Assembly: GCF_030445035.2 (NCBI RefSeq)
Contig: NC_080694.1
Coordinates: forward strand, 74,229,147 to 74,293,146
Source of the DNA: Dasypus novemcinctus
Taxonomy: Eukaryota > Chordata > Mammalia > Cingulata > Dasypodidae
DNA length: 64,000 nt
Reading direction: 5' to 3'
Positions 22,035-32,690 of this stretch are shown here, one piece after another (the first letter of the stretch is position 1; each line of letters begins with the position of its first letter). The notes under the pieces were generated by a model. The model saw nothing but the letters and a program-made list of their open reading frames with translations, searched no databases and was not told the DNA's origin. The position numbers and the translations under genes were made by a program.

Positions 22035-22145
22035 TGAAGCAGGCTAGTAAGACAGGGACCAATAGATCTGGAACCTGGCAAGAAGTCCACATGGACATCC
22101 AAAACCCCAAGATGCTGCTGGAAGGCCCTCCCCAAGATTCTGCCA
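22035..22145 (+). repeat. LTR fragment of the provirus B family inside ERV C
   Basis: About 110 bp match the first part of the 10967-11561 LTR, starting TGAAGCAGGC. It lies between the protease and RNase H remnants, where the reverse transcriptase has been lost, so it marks a deletion or recombination junction. Confidence 0.7.
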
Positions 22146-23500
22146 CTCAGCCATCACTTCCAAGTCAAGCTGCTGTAATTCCCTGCAAAGGGCACCAAGA
22201 ATCAAATTTCCCCATATCTGCTGGCAATAATTGAGCTGACACTGAAGCCAGAGCGCAGGCTACTCAGCCCCACTCAGGTTCCCACTCCACAGTCACACCC
22301 ATTCTCCAGCACTTCCACATCCTCCCCCCTTATACACCTGAGGAAACCTCAAAGGTCCCCCTTATTGGAGCAATGCAAATTGAGGCGTGGTTCATGAAAA
22401 ACGGGAAGATTGTTTTACCTGAATTAAAACCCATGACATTCTCATCTCCCTGCACAACCAGTACAACATAGGAACAAACTGCTTTCACAACTCTTATCTA
22501 ACTCTACACTACCCTGAACTCTAAAACATTTAAATAAATTACAAAAAGATGCTCTATTTGTCAACACACTAATGTCCATGGAGGACCTATAACTCTCCCT
22601 TTCACAGCCCACCAATTTAGAGGCTCTAAGGGAGGACAAGACCGGCAACTAGACTTTACCACCTGCCACCTGTGAGGAGGTTAAATAACTGTTGGACTTT
22701 GTGGACACCTTCTCCAGATGGGTTGAAACATTTCCATCACCTCTGAGCAGGCTGATGTTGTAATTAACATCCTCTTAACAGAAATAATTCCCAGACTTGG
22801 CCTTCCCTGCTCTGCAGTCAGGTAACATGACAGCCTTCACCTCACATCATAAAAGGGGTTTGCAGTGCCTTAGGAGTTACCTGGAAGTTACATATTCCTT
22901 CCAGACCTCAGTCCTCTGGAAAAGTCGAGCAGATGAAAGGATCCTAACACAGCACTTAACCAAATTCACAGTGAGGGTCAGACTCCAGGGAAGCACTGCC
23001 CTTAGCTCTCATGGAATTCCAACCCTTCCTTGAAAACCGCACCTCCAAGCCCCTTTGAAATCCTGTATGGATGCCCTTTCACCCTTGCCAATACACCCCC
23101 AATCATCATATTTCGAAAGCAATATAGTTGGCCTCTCACACATGTGCTCATTCCTGCATCAGCTGACTCCACTCTTCCTGTGCCAGAACCTTCTGTCCCC
23201 TCACTGTCTATTCTTCCAGGTCCCTGGGTGACCTAAAGGCCTTTCACCCCAGCCTTTCACCCCAAAGTGGATGGTCCTTTTCTTGTTCTCCTGACCACTC
23301 TCACTGCAGCAAAACTTTTAAACTTTCCTTCCTGGATACACTTTTCCAGATTAAAGCCTGCTCCTCCACCCTCTGTAGAAAGCAAATTACAAGATCCTGA
23401 GGCTCAAGATGAGTGCACCTGTGAACCTCTCAGACACCTACACTTGAAAGTCACAAGAAACCAAGGGGACAACGTTCCAATTACCACTGACCCTGTTTCC
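22146..23500 (+). pseudogene. pol remnant: RNase H end and integrase (ERV C)
   Basis: The RNase H end (CKGHQES...ISAGNN) is near 22186-22230. The integrase zinc-binding part (WFMKNGKIVLPE near 22390), pieces of the catalytic core (22660-22850) and the C-terminal domain (MDGPFLVLLTTLTAAKLL at 23267-23320) follow in order. The core is split by frameshifts. Confidence 0.75.
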
Positions 23501-23559
23501 CTCTAATCTCTCTTCCTTTCCTTCCTGCCATTCAGTGGTAACTACACTTAACTCTGGAG

Positions 23560-24160
23560 GCACCAATGCATAAATTGTTACTCAAGGCCATCAGGTTTTG
23601 AATCGTTCTCGCCTCACACTTGACCGGCTTTGTCACCCTCTTCCCTTTCACCCGAGCAACACCTCGACATCACTCAGGACCTGTGGTTACAAGGAGAGCT
23701 CTCTGGTTTCTACCCTGAAGAAATCCTCTTCTTCTCCTTTGCCACCCTCTTCCTTTTGTTTACTGACTACAGTTTCTATGGTGGACATGCTATATTTGAC
23801 CCTTCATTCTTCTATGTACCAACATCTCAGAAGACCCCACCCCATCCCCTTACAGACACTACCCAAACCTCAGCAACTGCAATTAACCATTCCGACTGCT
23901 GGATCTGCCCCAAGCATGCCCACCCTGGAACTCCATCCTTACTCGCCTTTGCTCTAAGCCCAGGAACTCTCCTGCATGTCCACCCACAGCACACTGGCTT
24001 TGGAGGCCGATGGGTTACAGAACTCCCAAGTTGACCAGAATGTGAACATAGACTGATTCTCCATCAGGCCTTAAACATCTCTCATTTGGGGGAAAATTCA
24101 AATTCTATTGGTATGGTCACAGTCCTAATGGAAAAACATTTTTTTATGTTTTAAGTACCT
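23560..24160 (+). pseudogene. env surface-subunit remnant (ERV C)
   Basis: Downstream of integrase a plus-strand frame (23630-24034) contains a CWIC motif near 23900. The CXXC motif is typical of gammaretroviral surface subunits, where it forms the disulphide link with the transmembrane subunit. No transmembrane subunit or 3' LTR follows. The frame is short and broken. Confidence 0.6.
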
Positions 24161-25690
24161 ATCCACATGACCTTATGCCCTGGGTACAAGGGTGGAAGGA
24201 AATTAGAAAGTGACACAGAAAATAAAAATATCAGCTACAGGGGAATCTCAACACACAGAGTAAACCAAGGGGAAGCTGGGCCTGGAGTGCGCTCATTCAT
24301 TCAAGAACAGAAGGAGGGAGGGGAAGGGAGAAGCGCCCACAGAGGAGGACAGAGGCGGGTGGGGAGAAGGACAGAAGAGAAGGAGAGAAAGCGAGCGAGG
24401 GGGAGGGCAGGAAAGTGTCCTCAGGAGGGTGAGGGCTTGAGGGGCCGGAGTCCAGGCGCTTCCTCCTAAGGGAAGGAGGACTGCCCAGAAAAGGTCCAGC
24501 CCCTTTTGCCCAAGGCAGTCTTGGCCCCAGAGCGCCTCGCTGCTCCCCTCGCGGCTAGACACACTGCGGGGCACTTTGGGGGCGCAGCGAGGGTGAGTTT
24601 TTGTTTCCGGCTTAGGAGCTGCTGGCCTTGGTGGCTTCCTAGGGGTCTGCGAGTGTTTCCCGATTTCCGCGCGTGGATGTGGTGTGGGGAGTTGCACTGA
24701 GCGGAGAAGCGCGATCCTTCCGCAGGTCTGCGCGTGAGCGCCGCGGGAAGGGCTGTCCTCGTAGGTGTCTTGAAACGCCGCAGCTCAGTTGTTTGGTCCT
24801 CATATTTATCTCTCAGAACTCTGCGGAAACCCAAATTTCTCCTGAAGAAACTCTTCCTGACACTTACAGTGGGCTCCTGTATGCTCCGCTCTCCTTCCTC
24901 CAGGCTCAGAGGAGTCTGAAGGGGGCTGTGGCCGTGGACAGCGTGGTCGCCACGCAGCGATGGTGCGTAGAGCACCTGCTCCTCCATCCAGTAAAAGCCA
25001 GTCAGGGGAGGTGGATCCCTCACAAGGCAAGTGCGCGCCTTCCAGATGGGCTCTAGGAACAGCCTGTGGGCACTGATAGAAGGTGACAGAGATCTGGAGA
25101 GGGAGAGAGAGGGGCCATTCATTGTGGAAAGCCTCCAGGTGTCTGGGCTTCTGTAGATGAAGAAGGAGACTGACTTCTCTGATTTTTGGGTTTTAGGCAC
25201 CTGACTGATTCCTTATTTGGGTTCACAAAATGGGGATGAAAATAAAAGCAGAGTTTTAAAAACAATACGATAAAATATTCTTACAGTAGATTTCAGCTAG
25301 CCACTGTGATAGAATCTGAAATTGTGCAGAGTCTGACCAGGAGATGTGGACTGTTTAGTGGTTTAGGAGGAGGACGTCTCTGGAGATTGAGGAGAGTAGG
25401 TTGGAAAGGGTCCATAGGGATTGGGAGAATAGGAGCTTATTATTTCTATTTAGGGAAAACAAAGAAATGAACTTTCCCCTGACTGCCCTTGGACTCCAGC
25501 ATTTGGAGCCTTGTCTTTTCAGGTGGAAAGTTTCCTGGCAGGGAAACCTCCTGGTCCTCAGGCACCAGGGTGGGAATCGGGAGCATGCAGAGTTCCTGGA
25601 AACCTTGTCTTAGATCATTGGCCCGGCCTCAGCCCAAGAGAAGGAATTTCCAGTGTCCCCTTTCCTGCCTGCCAGGCCTCCCACATCCCT
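24161..25690. other. GC-rich segment without an assigned gene
   Basis: CpG density rises between about 24340 and 25060. Open frames exist on both strands (a 244-codon minus frame at 24466-25200 is longest), but none shows a domain I know. By synteny the 3' part of TRIM15 or TRIM26 could lie near here, but I found no B30.2 motif. Confidence 0.35.
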
Positions 25691-26135
25691 TTTCCTTGTA
25701 CCTGTTGATGACTTCAAGGAGGAGCTGGTGAAGAGAGAGCAGAGACAGCTCGTCTGCCTTATTTTATTGGTGCCATTATCATCGCAGACCTAGGAAAGAG
25801 TCTCTAGGGGCCAAGGACAAAAATTCTTAAGCAGCAGACACATTGCCTCTCATATGGTAAATGATGATGTTGTAGTTATTCTAAACAAAAAACAAAAAAC
25901 AAAATAACTTGGATGTTCACAACCCAGCCACTGATGTCTTAGTTGATAAGTCAAGACTCAATGATGACGCTGGTGATGGCACTACCTCTGCTACTGTTTT
26001 AGCAGCAGAATTGTTAAGGGAAGCAGGATCTGTATTTGGTAAAAAGGTAAATTTACAGGCCGTAATTGCAGGTTGGAGGGAAGCTACAAAGGCAGAAGGA
26101 GGCTGCCTGTTGCTCAGTCTCAACAGAGCCAGCCC
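25691..26135 (+). pseudogene. CCT2: CCT2 processed pseudogene (N-terminal part)
   Basis: The plus strand encodes, with frameshifts and one stop, the first 150 or so residues of the TCP-1 beta subunit of the cytosolic chaperonin. Recognisable blocks are GEERAETARL (25726-25755), FIGAI (near 25767), [10 protein letters not shown] and [18 protein letters not shown] (25936-26025), and AGWREATKA (26068-26094). The blocks are contiguous, without introns, so this is a retrocopy. The parent protein helps fold actin and tubulin. The homology stops after the AREALL-equivalent region near 26135, and the last two thirds are absent. It is not functional. Confidence 0.9.
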
Positions 26136-26472
26136 CTGTAGGCACTGAGTGGCTCTTTGACTGAGGATGTTATTCTCTTCCATTGAGGCTCTCACAGAAA
26201 AAGGAAACTTGAGCCCATTAGACCCTCAGCTGCTGGCAGTGAAATCCAGAAGCTGCTAGAGTTTCTGAACCTGGATTAGGAAGGGCACAGAAGGAAGGCA
26301 GTAACTGCAGGTAAACCTGAGCCCTCAATCTTCCAGTCTAGACCCAGAGGCCTTACAATTAGGCCCTACAAACCCATATTCTTTTACCTTTTCATATTCC
26401 ATACAACTGGAAATTAGCTGGGGGTGGGGAGAAACTGCTACTTTCTTCAATAGCTCAATTTTCTGAAGAAAC
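26136..26472. other. No gene recognised
   Basis: Sequence after the CCT2 retrocopy breakpoint. No repeat family or frame was recognised. Confidence 0.4.
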
Positions 26473-26876
26473 TGTTATGGAACAATAGTGGTGAGCTCTC
26501 TGCCCAGTGTGTTCCCATAACCCATTCCTGAGACACCAGGTTTCAAAGAGAGGCAGAGTTTATTGCCAAGTGCAAAACAAGGAGGTTGGAGGGTCTAGGG
26601 GCCTAGAATCTGTCCCTCCTAACTGCAGTAATTATAATTGTTTTATAATACCCAAAGACAGGCAGTTTTATGCTAATGAATGAGGAAGTTGAGATGACTG
26701 ATTACTGAGCATGTGCAGATTCACCACATGTCTAGTCACAGGAACCACTGCCATGTCAGGGGGCCGATTTGGTTCAATCGAGGTCCATCTAGTAAGAGTT
26801 TAGGAATTGGGGTGGGGTAGTCCTGGGGGGCTCAAGTGCCTTCACTAATACACATTAGGAGGCTGTCCAGTGATCA
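26473..26876 (-). repeat. Solo LTR
   Basis: The block starts TG and ends CA on the plus strand and carries an AATAAA signal on the minus strand (GGCAATAAACTCTG, near 26550). It resembles a mammalian ERV LTR. Exact ends and target duplication are not certain. Confidence 0.55.
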
Positions 26877-28276
26877 TAAGACTTCAAAGTTGGAAAACAA
26901 GCCAAGGGGGTAACAAATGGGGGCCAGTCACCAGGTTTCTACAGTCACAAGATAAATGTTACATAGTTTTACCACCAGTATCAAAAAATCAAGGCATCTG
27001 GGCTCCAGTTCAGCAAGTTGTAGTAATTTCAGATGTTGACTTTTGGCTATTCCACAATACATTGGAAAGTACAAAGTCATCTCTATATAATGACTCAGTG
27101 ATCCTAACCATTTATTAATGTTTAACTCTCACTTACAAACCCATCACTACTGAAATGTAATTGACCAACATTCAAAATAGGGGAAGAAAAACCCCTCTGA
27201 GTTTTTCATTCTGAAGTAAGGCACCTGAGACCCATGAGATGCTTGGTGCTTCCAGGAGACTGTCTATAAGGATGACGCCAGTGGGTAGAGAAACCTGGTC
27301 CAGAGTCTACAGGGCTGTGAAGAAGGGAGAGATGAAAGAGGGATAAGAGAGCACCAGAGAGAGACATCCAGGAGATCAGAGTTTAGAGGGAAGATGGCGC
27401 TCACTCCAGGGAGGGGCTCTAGGTCTGCAGGAGGCAAAGAAAATCCAGCTTAACACCAAAACACATGGTTTTAAATACAGTTCTTCACTCAAAATTTAGG
27501 TTTCAAAAACAAGATCCTGGACTAAATTCCTGGTGGAATCCCCACATCCTGGAAAGGGTCTGGCACAGGGTCTCAAGTTGCTCTGGGATAGTGGAAGGCA
27601 CAGGAGGGGGTGATGGAAGGGGTGAGAACACAGGAGGGAGCATCCTGAGAGCACCCCGAGTCTGGTGAGAGCTGGGGGGTGCCTGGATGTGGGGAAGGCA
27701 GAGTTAAATACCGGGATGTTTCTGGGGAAGCCTCTTCAAGACCTGGAGACTGGAGGACAAGCCAGCTCTGAGAGGCAGGCAGCGGGCAGGGCCCTCGACC
27801 CAGGGGACATTCCTGCAGTGCTGGGCTCCTCTGAGTCTCCCTTTCTCAAGAAGAAGGGGCACACCTGCAGGATGCCCTTCCCTTCCTCCCTTCCCTGGAC
27901 CCCAGTTCAGGGTCGTGGTCAGCCCATGGCTCAGGTGGATCCTGGAGCAGGTGCACCTGCCCGCAGCCAGCAGGGGGTTCCTTCTCAGGTGGGGTTCTGC
28001 CAGCAGCAAGGCCAATTCTTCACTGCACTGGGGGTCCATAGGGCAGCCACGGGGCTGGCTCCATGTGGAGAGTCCTCTGAGCCTGGAGCTCAAGTCCCCT
28101 AAGAGTGAGCTCCCACATGGCCAGGTGCAGCCACGTCCCCCTGGGGTCCCTCGAGCTCGGGGTCCCCTGGGGTAGAAGCCAAGACCCTTCATCATGTGCC
28201 TGCCCTGCTGTGTGCCCCTCACAGGCCAGGGGAAGCCAGGCTTCCTACCCTGCAGGGCAGCATGGACCCCCTTTTT
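26877..28276. other. No gene recognised; GC content rises rightwards
   Basis: From 26877 to about 27120 there is AT-rich sequence that may belong to an old repeat. From 27400 to 28270 it is GC-rich and unique-looking. The downstream TRIM15 exons are expected in this interval on the minus strand, but I could not find a coiled-coil or B30.2 exon. Confidence 0.4.
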
Positions 28277-28535
28277 TTAAAGATTTATTTTTTAAAAGAT
28301 TCATCTTATTTATTTCTCCCCCATTTGTCTTCTTTTCAGAACCCATTGGGACTGGAACCCGGGACCTCCCATGTGGGAAGAAGGGGCCCAATTCCTTGAG
28401 CCCCCCCTGCTACTGCTTGTAGTGTCCCTCCTTGTGTCTCCTCACTGTGTCTCTTCTCTGCATCATCTCCTCGTGTCATCTTGCTGTCCCGCTCCTCTTA
28501 TTTAGTTGGTACCCGGACTTCCCAGGTGGTAGGCG
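28277..28535 (-). mobile_element. DAS-related SINE, minus strand
   Basis: A T-rich start (AAAGATTTATTTTTTAAAAG) leads into a body containing GACCTCCCATGTGGGA and ends with GGTGGTAGGCGGGTGCCC, the complement of the tRNA-like head. It is an older, rearranged copy. It separates the TRIM15 remnant from sequence further left. Confidence 0.65.
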
Positions 28536-28544
28536 GGTGCCCAG

Positions 28545-28830
28545 CGGCTCCAGCCTCTTCAGCTTCCCCCTCACAGAGGAGCCCACGCCGTGCGCCTGGA
28601 GGGGGCTCTCCCTGCAGTGCTCACCCAAGAGCCCGTCATTCTCGCAGACGGAGATCTCCTTGCCAGGCTCCTCCGACCGTGACTCCTCCAGGGGCCTGGG
28701 GCCAGGGGCCCTGTGCGTGCGCCCCTCGTCCTTGCAGAGCGGGCAGGGCAGGGCCTGCTGGGTCCTGGGCCCACCTGGGCGGGGGAGGCAGGCGGCAGCA
28801 GGTGTGTGCTCGGGAGTCGCTGCCTTCCCC
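28545..28830 (-). pseudogene. TRIM15: TRIM15 exon 1 remnant (RING/B-box)
   Basis: TRIM15 is a RING, B-box, coiled-coil, B30.2 protein of the MHC class I TRIM cluster, linked to focal adhesion signalling. On the minus strand the remnant keeps HTCCRLP (28775-28810, like the RING HTFCRLC part), CPLCKDEG (the last RING cysteine pair), a CENDG block (28633-28648) and HCRESPLQAH (B-box zinc ligands). The order and spacing match TRIM15 exon 1 as I remember it. The upstream RING cysteines, the start and a continuous frame are missing. Later exons were not found. It lies head-to-head with the TRIM10 remnant 3 kb away, as in human. Another TRIM is possible but less likely. Confidence 0.7.
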
Positions 28831-29495
28831 CGGGCCCCAGGCAGGGCAGGTGCCCCCTCCCGGCCGTCCACGGTGGGGGCGTCGCGGGGTGGTGGCCCCT
28901 TCCCAGGCCCCTCAGCCTCGGGCTCCCTCCCCTGCACAGGAACCCCCTTTCCTTAAACCGAGTCACTTTCAAAGGAGCCAAAGGAGAGGAAGAGGCGAGA
29001 GCACGAAGGCAAGGCTGAGGGAGCCGCCTGGGCCCCGCCAGCTGCGTGGTCACACTCCTGGCACCTCGAATGGCAGCACCCACTGCCCGCTCCTCGCCAG
29101 GCTCATCAGGCCCCTTCCGGCCCTGGGCGGGGAGAAGAGCCTGAGGCCGAGGGAGGTGGGACTTCCTGGAATCCCTGCCGTGCAGGGGGAGAGCTGGGAG
29201 GGGCCGCCCTTCCTGTCTGCGTGGGCAGCAGGGCGTGGACTTCAGGGCGGGGCGCCCAGGGCGAGCCCAGGGGCAGCGGCAGGCGAGGGGCTTCCGGGGA
29301 CGAGGGGTGGGGGCTCCGTCAGGGGCGTGTGGGCGATGGAGGGACTGCGCATCGCGCCCCCGCCCTGCTTTCCACATCCCCATCTCCAGAGCTGGTGAGA
29401 GACCTTCATGCAATTCATTCATGTGGATAAAAAAATATAGAAAACTCAGTCAGAAAAGAATAAACAAATCTGGCCACGTTCATCCAGGGCTTAGT
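28831..29495. other. GC-rich intergenic sequence
   Basis: CpG-rich sequence between the TRIM15 and TRIM10 remnants. Long open frames on both strands (up to 305 codons) follow from base composition; no protein family is visible. Confidence 0.5.
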
Positions 29496-29499
29496 ATTT

Positions 29500-29640
29500 T
29501 CGTATATTCTGATTCTGACAACAGCTCTTTGCCAGGTGTCATTACCGTCATTTGACAGAGAAGGTGATGCAAACTGAGAGGCCGGGTGACTTTCCCAGGC
29601 CACAGAGCAGAGAGCAGCAAGGCTGGGACAGGCCAGGAGG
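29500..29640 (+). repeat. MIR element
   Basis: The MIR core is recognisable: GTCATTACCGTCATTTGACA, then AACTGAGAGGCCGGGTGAC and the CCCAGGCCACAGAGC block. It is an old tRNA-derived SINE shared by mammals. Confidence 0.75.
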
Positions 29641-29959
29641 ACGGTCAGACGCCAGGTTCTTGGTCTCCTGCCTGCACCTGGAGAGAACCGGCCTCCTTCC
29701 ATTCCCGTGGACCAGCCCAGCGCCCTGCCTTCCCCTTTCACTGGAAGTGCTGAGCACATCAGCCCCCTCCCACCCCGACTGCCTCCCTCCCCCACCAAGG
29801 AATGCAGGCTCTGGAGCTTCGCTGTCCCATTCTTGGGCATGGGAATGTGGCAGGTCCAAGTTGAGATGTGTCCTGGATTTCAAAGACTTAGCACAAATGA
29901 GAAAGACTGTGAATATCACATTCATATTTTATACTGACCACATGTAGAAATGACATTAT

Positions 29960-30930
29960 GGATAGTTTGGGTTAAATAAAATATATTGTTAAATTTAAAT
30001 TCACGGCTACAGAGACATACAGGTTCTATGGTCATGACAGATGGTTCTCGACTTCAGTGCCCTGCCACTGGGCCCTACTTTGGAATTTGTGCTCCTGAGT
30101 GTGATGGAGTTGGACTCAGATGTGACCTTTCTACACATGCCTCTTCTGTCACTTTTACTGAACCTGTGGTTGGTGCTGGGGTTGGTGTACACTCAGGAGA
30201 CTTTAATCTCTGGACTGTCCATGTGCCAGCTGGACCCTGAGCCTCAGCAGTTGTAGCTCCTACTCTCCAGTTTGTTGGACTTACCCAGGTCAGCTAACAG
30301 GGAGGTGAAGATGGTCAACCACCACACCAGGGAGCCAAAAGTGTCTACAACTGCAAGCAGGAAAATCACATTCATTAGCCATGTGGGATCTAAGCTCCCT
30401 CTCCATATAGAGGTGTACTGGACATCATCATTCCAGGGTCCACAGGATGGAGGAATAAAATATGGATTAGAGTGGACTTCCTGGTATTCTGCTGTAGACT
30501 ATTGCGACTCTAGCAATGGAAGAAATCGTAGCATTGATGTGGAGACAGTGGTCACAGAAGCTGCTGAAGGCAGGGAGAGATGAAGAGGAGTGATGTGGGG
30601 GCATTTTCGGGACTTGGAGTTGTCCTCAATGATATTGCAGGGATAGATGCTGGACATTAAATACCCTGCCACAACCCACTGAATGACCTGGGGGAGAGGG
30701 TAAACTACAGTGTAAATTATAATCCATGTGGTATAGCAGTGCTCCAAATGTATTCACCAAATGCAATGAGTGCCGCAATGATGAAAGGGGTCGTTGATGC
30801 GGCTGGAGTGGGGGGTGGGGGTGGGAGTGGGGTATATAGGAAGCGCTTATATTGTTTAACATATTTTATGATCTATGTATCTTTTTAAAAAGATAATTAA
30901 AAATTTTAAATTTAAAAAGTTCACCCATTT
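29960..30930 (+). mobile_element. L1 3' end (xenarthran type)
   Basis: The plus strand carries the L1 3' UTR shared with copies at 10712, 32872, 49199 and 56290. It has an ACTCTAGCAATGGAAGAA block and a terminal GTATCTTTTTAAAAAGATAA before an A-rich tail. It is 5' truncated and holds no coding capacity. Confidence 0.75.
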
Positions 30931-31940
30931 CTTTTTAAATTTTATACTGTGGCTACTAGAAAAGTTGACATCTCACACGTGGCTCGGGTCCTATTTCTGT
31001 CATCAGCCCTGCTCTGGAGACCCACAGACCTCCCTGCCAATCACCGTCACTCCACCTTCCCACTTGTGTAAACTTGGACAAACTAAAAAACTTCATTTAT
31101 AAAGCGAAGAGCCTAAGTGCCCCGACACTGCAGAGCAGCAGGAGGAATAGCTGAGAGCAAATGCTGCAGGGCTTCTATCCTGAGGTACAGAATCAGTAGA
31201 CAAATGCTGGCGTTTCTGCTCTTCTCCCCCCTCCCCAGCAGGGCACAGTGTGGGGGCTGCGGGGGCCGGTGGGGCACCTCCGCGGGGGCATCTGAGCCTG
31301 CACAGCCGGGCACAGCGTCTTCTCTGGGTCCCCAGGCCCCCTGCCCGCTGGCCAGTGGCCCTGGGCTGGCTGAATCACTAATCTCCCTGGAGACAGCTGG
31401 TGGCATTGCCAGGAGGCTGGGGTGGCCTTGTTTCCTCCGTCCCCCAGAAAAGAGCGATTTCCCTCCACCGTGGGCAGCGAGAGCCCAGCACTTCCTCTTC
31501 TGCGAGTGTCTGAGGGGGATGGGAAGGAACGGTGACCCGTCAGGGGTGGGGGCGCAGAGGGCCTGACGCCGCCCTGGGATGCAGGTCCCCCGTCCTCACT
31601 CTCCTCTGCTCTTTCTCGTCCCCACTGGTGGCAGGTGTGCGACTCCTTTTAGAACGCGAGCGAGGGGACGGCGGCCACCAGAAATGCACGTGGAGGCCTC
31701 CCTGTGCGCGGGAGTGCCTGAGTGTGCAAGTGTGGAAATGTGTGTGTGCCATCATGTGCGTGTGTGAGTGCGTGCGTGAGCGCGTGAGTGAGCGGGGCGA
31801 CCCTGTGTGCGGTGTGCCCTGCCTGCGCGGGCCCAGCCTGTGACCGCGTGGCCCGCTCCTCAGCCCGCCCGGCCCTCACCCCGCAGCCGAGCGTGCAGGG
31901 CCAGCCCGAGGACCGGCTGGAATCGGGCCCTCCCGGCGCC
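30931..31940. other. Intergenic, upstream of TRIM10 remnant
   Basis: Mostly unique GC-rich sequence. A GT-rich simple tract lies at about 31715-31800. No exon was recognised. The TRIM10 promoter would be expected here, but I see no clear elements. Confidence 0.45.
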
Positions 31941-32333
31941 CGCAGGGCCGCGGCCCCTCCGTGAGCAGCCTGGCCGAGGAGATCCCCTGCCCATCTGCCA
32001 GGGCGCTTGGGGAGCCAGTCACCATCGCCTGCGGCCACGACTCCTGCCGTGGCTGCCCTGCCCGCTACTGCGCGCCCGCGGGCGGCCCAGACGCGCCCCG
32101 CAGCTGCCCGCTCTGCAGGGAGCCCCTCGGCCCCGGGCGCCTCCGGCCCACCTGGCAGCTCCCGGCGTGGTGGCGCCTCGAGCGCCTGCGGCTGCTGCCC
32201 GCGCCGGGCCCAGAGGAGCAGGCCGTGCGCTCGAATCACCCGAGAAACTCCACTTCTGCTAGGACGACGCGGCGCAGCTGTGCGCGCTGTGAGCACCGCG
32301 GGCGCCGCCTGGAGGCCGCGGGGGCCCTACCGG
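31941..32333 (+). pseudogene. TRIM10: TRIM10 exon 1 remnant (RING and B-box)
   Basis: TRIM10 is a RING, B-box, coiled-coil, B30.2 protein of the MHC class I region, linked to erythroid differentiation. Visible blocks: SLAEEIPCP, GEPVTIACGHDSCRGC (RING zinc ligands), SCPLCREPL, a LRPTWQL stretch, and LPAPGPEEQAV. In another frame come EKLHFC and DDAAQLCAL (B-box). Breaks: the aligned start position has no ATG, a shift disrupts the second zinc-binding pair, a TAG follows the B-box FC and a TGA follows CAL. The exon ends CCCTACCGG followed by GG, so the donor GT is lost. ICQ-type codons after CP point to TRIM10 over other TRIMs. Confidence 0.85.
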
Positions 32334-32690
32334 GGGGACAGGGGGCCGCTCCCCGGGGTGGGGCTGTGTGTCTGCTTAGGGTTTTCCTGGGTGTTCTGTG
32401 TTGCTTCCTTGTGCATGACAAACAGTAGGACCTGAATATGCGCTCGTTGAATGATCGGGTGAAGGAAGTGTGAGTGTGGTGTCTGCGCACGTGTCAGGGA
32501 GGTGGACCGGGGGGTCTGGGTTAGGGTTTGCATGTCTGGGGAGGGCAAGGGCAGCTGTGTGAGCGCTAGTGCTTGGGAGAGAAGAGCGCTGGCAGCTATG
32601 AAGAGCTGTGGGTTCACATCAGTGAGTGTGTGCTGCTTGTAGTTGTGCTGTGGCTTTTACTGTTGTTTTTCCTTTTTTTCTTTATTTTAA
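32334..32690 (+). other. TRIM10 intron 1, left part
   Basis: Unique sequence between exon 1 and the L1 insertion. No feature was recognised. Confidence 0.5.

Noticed and set aside
24466..25200. 244-codon minus frame
   Set aside because: No domain, signal or homologue that I can recognise. Composition effect is likely, although a decayed exon cannot be excluded.
28481..29422. 305-codon plus frame and 283-codon minus frame
   Set aside because: Mutually antisense frames in CpG-rich DNA. Only the TRIM15 motifs within the minus strand have support.
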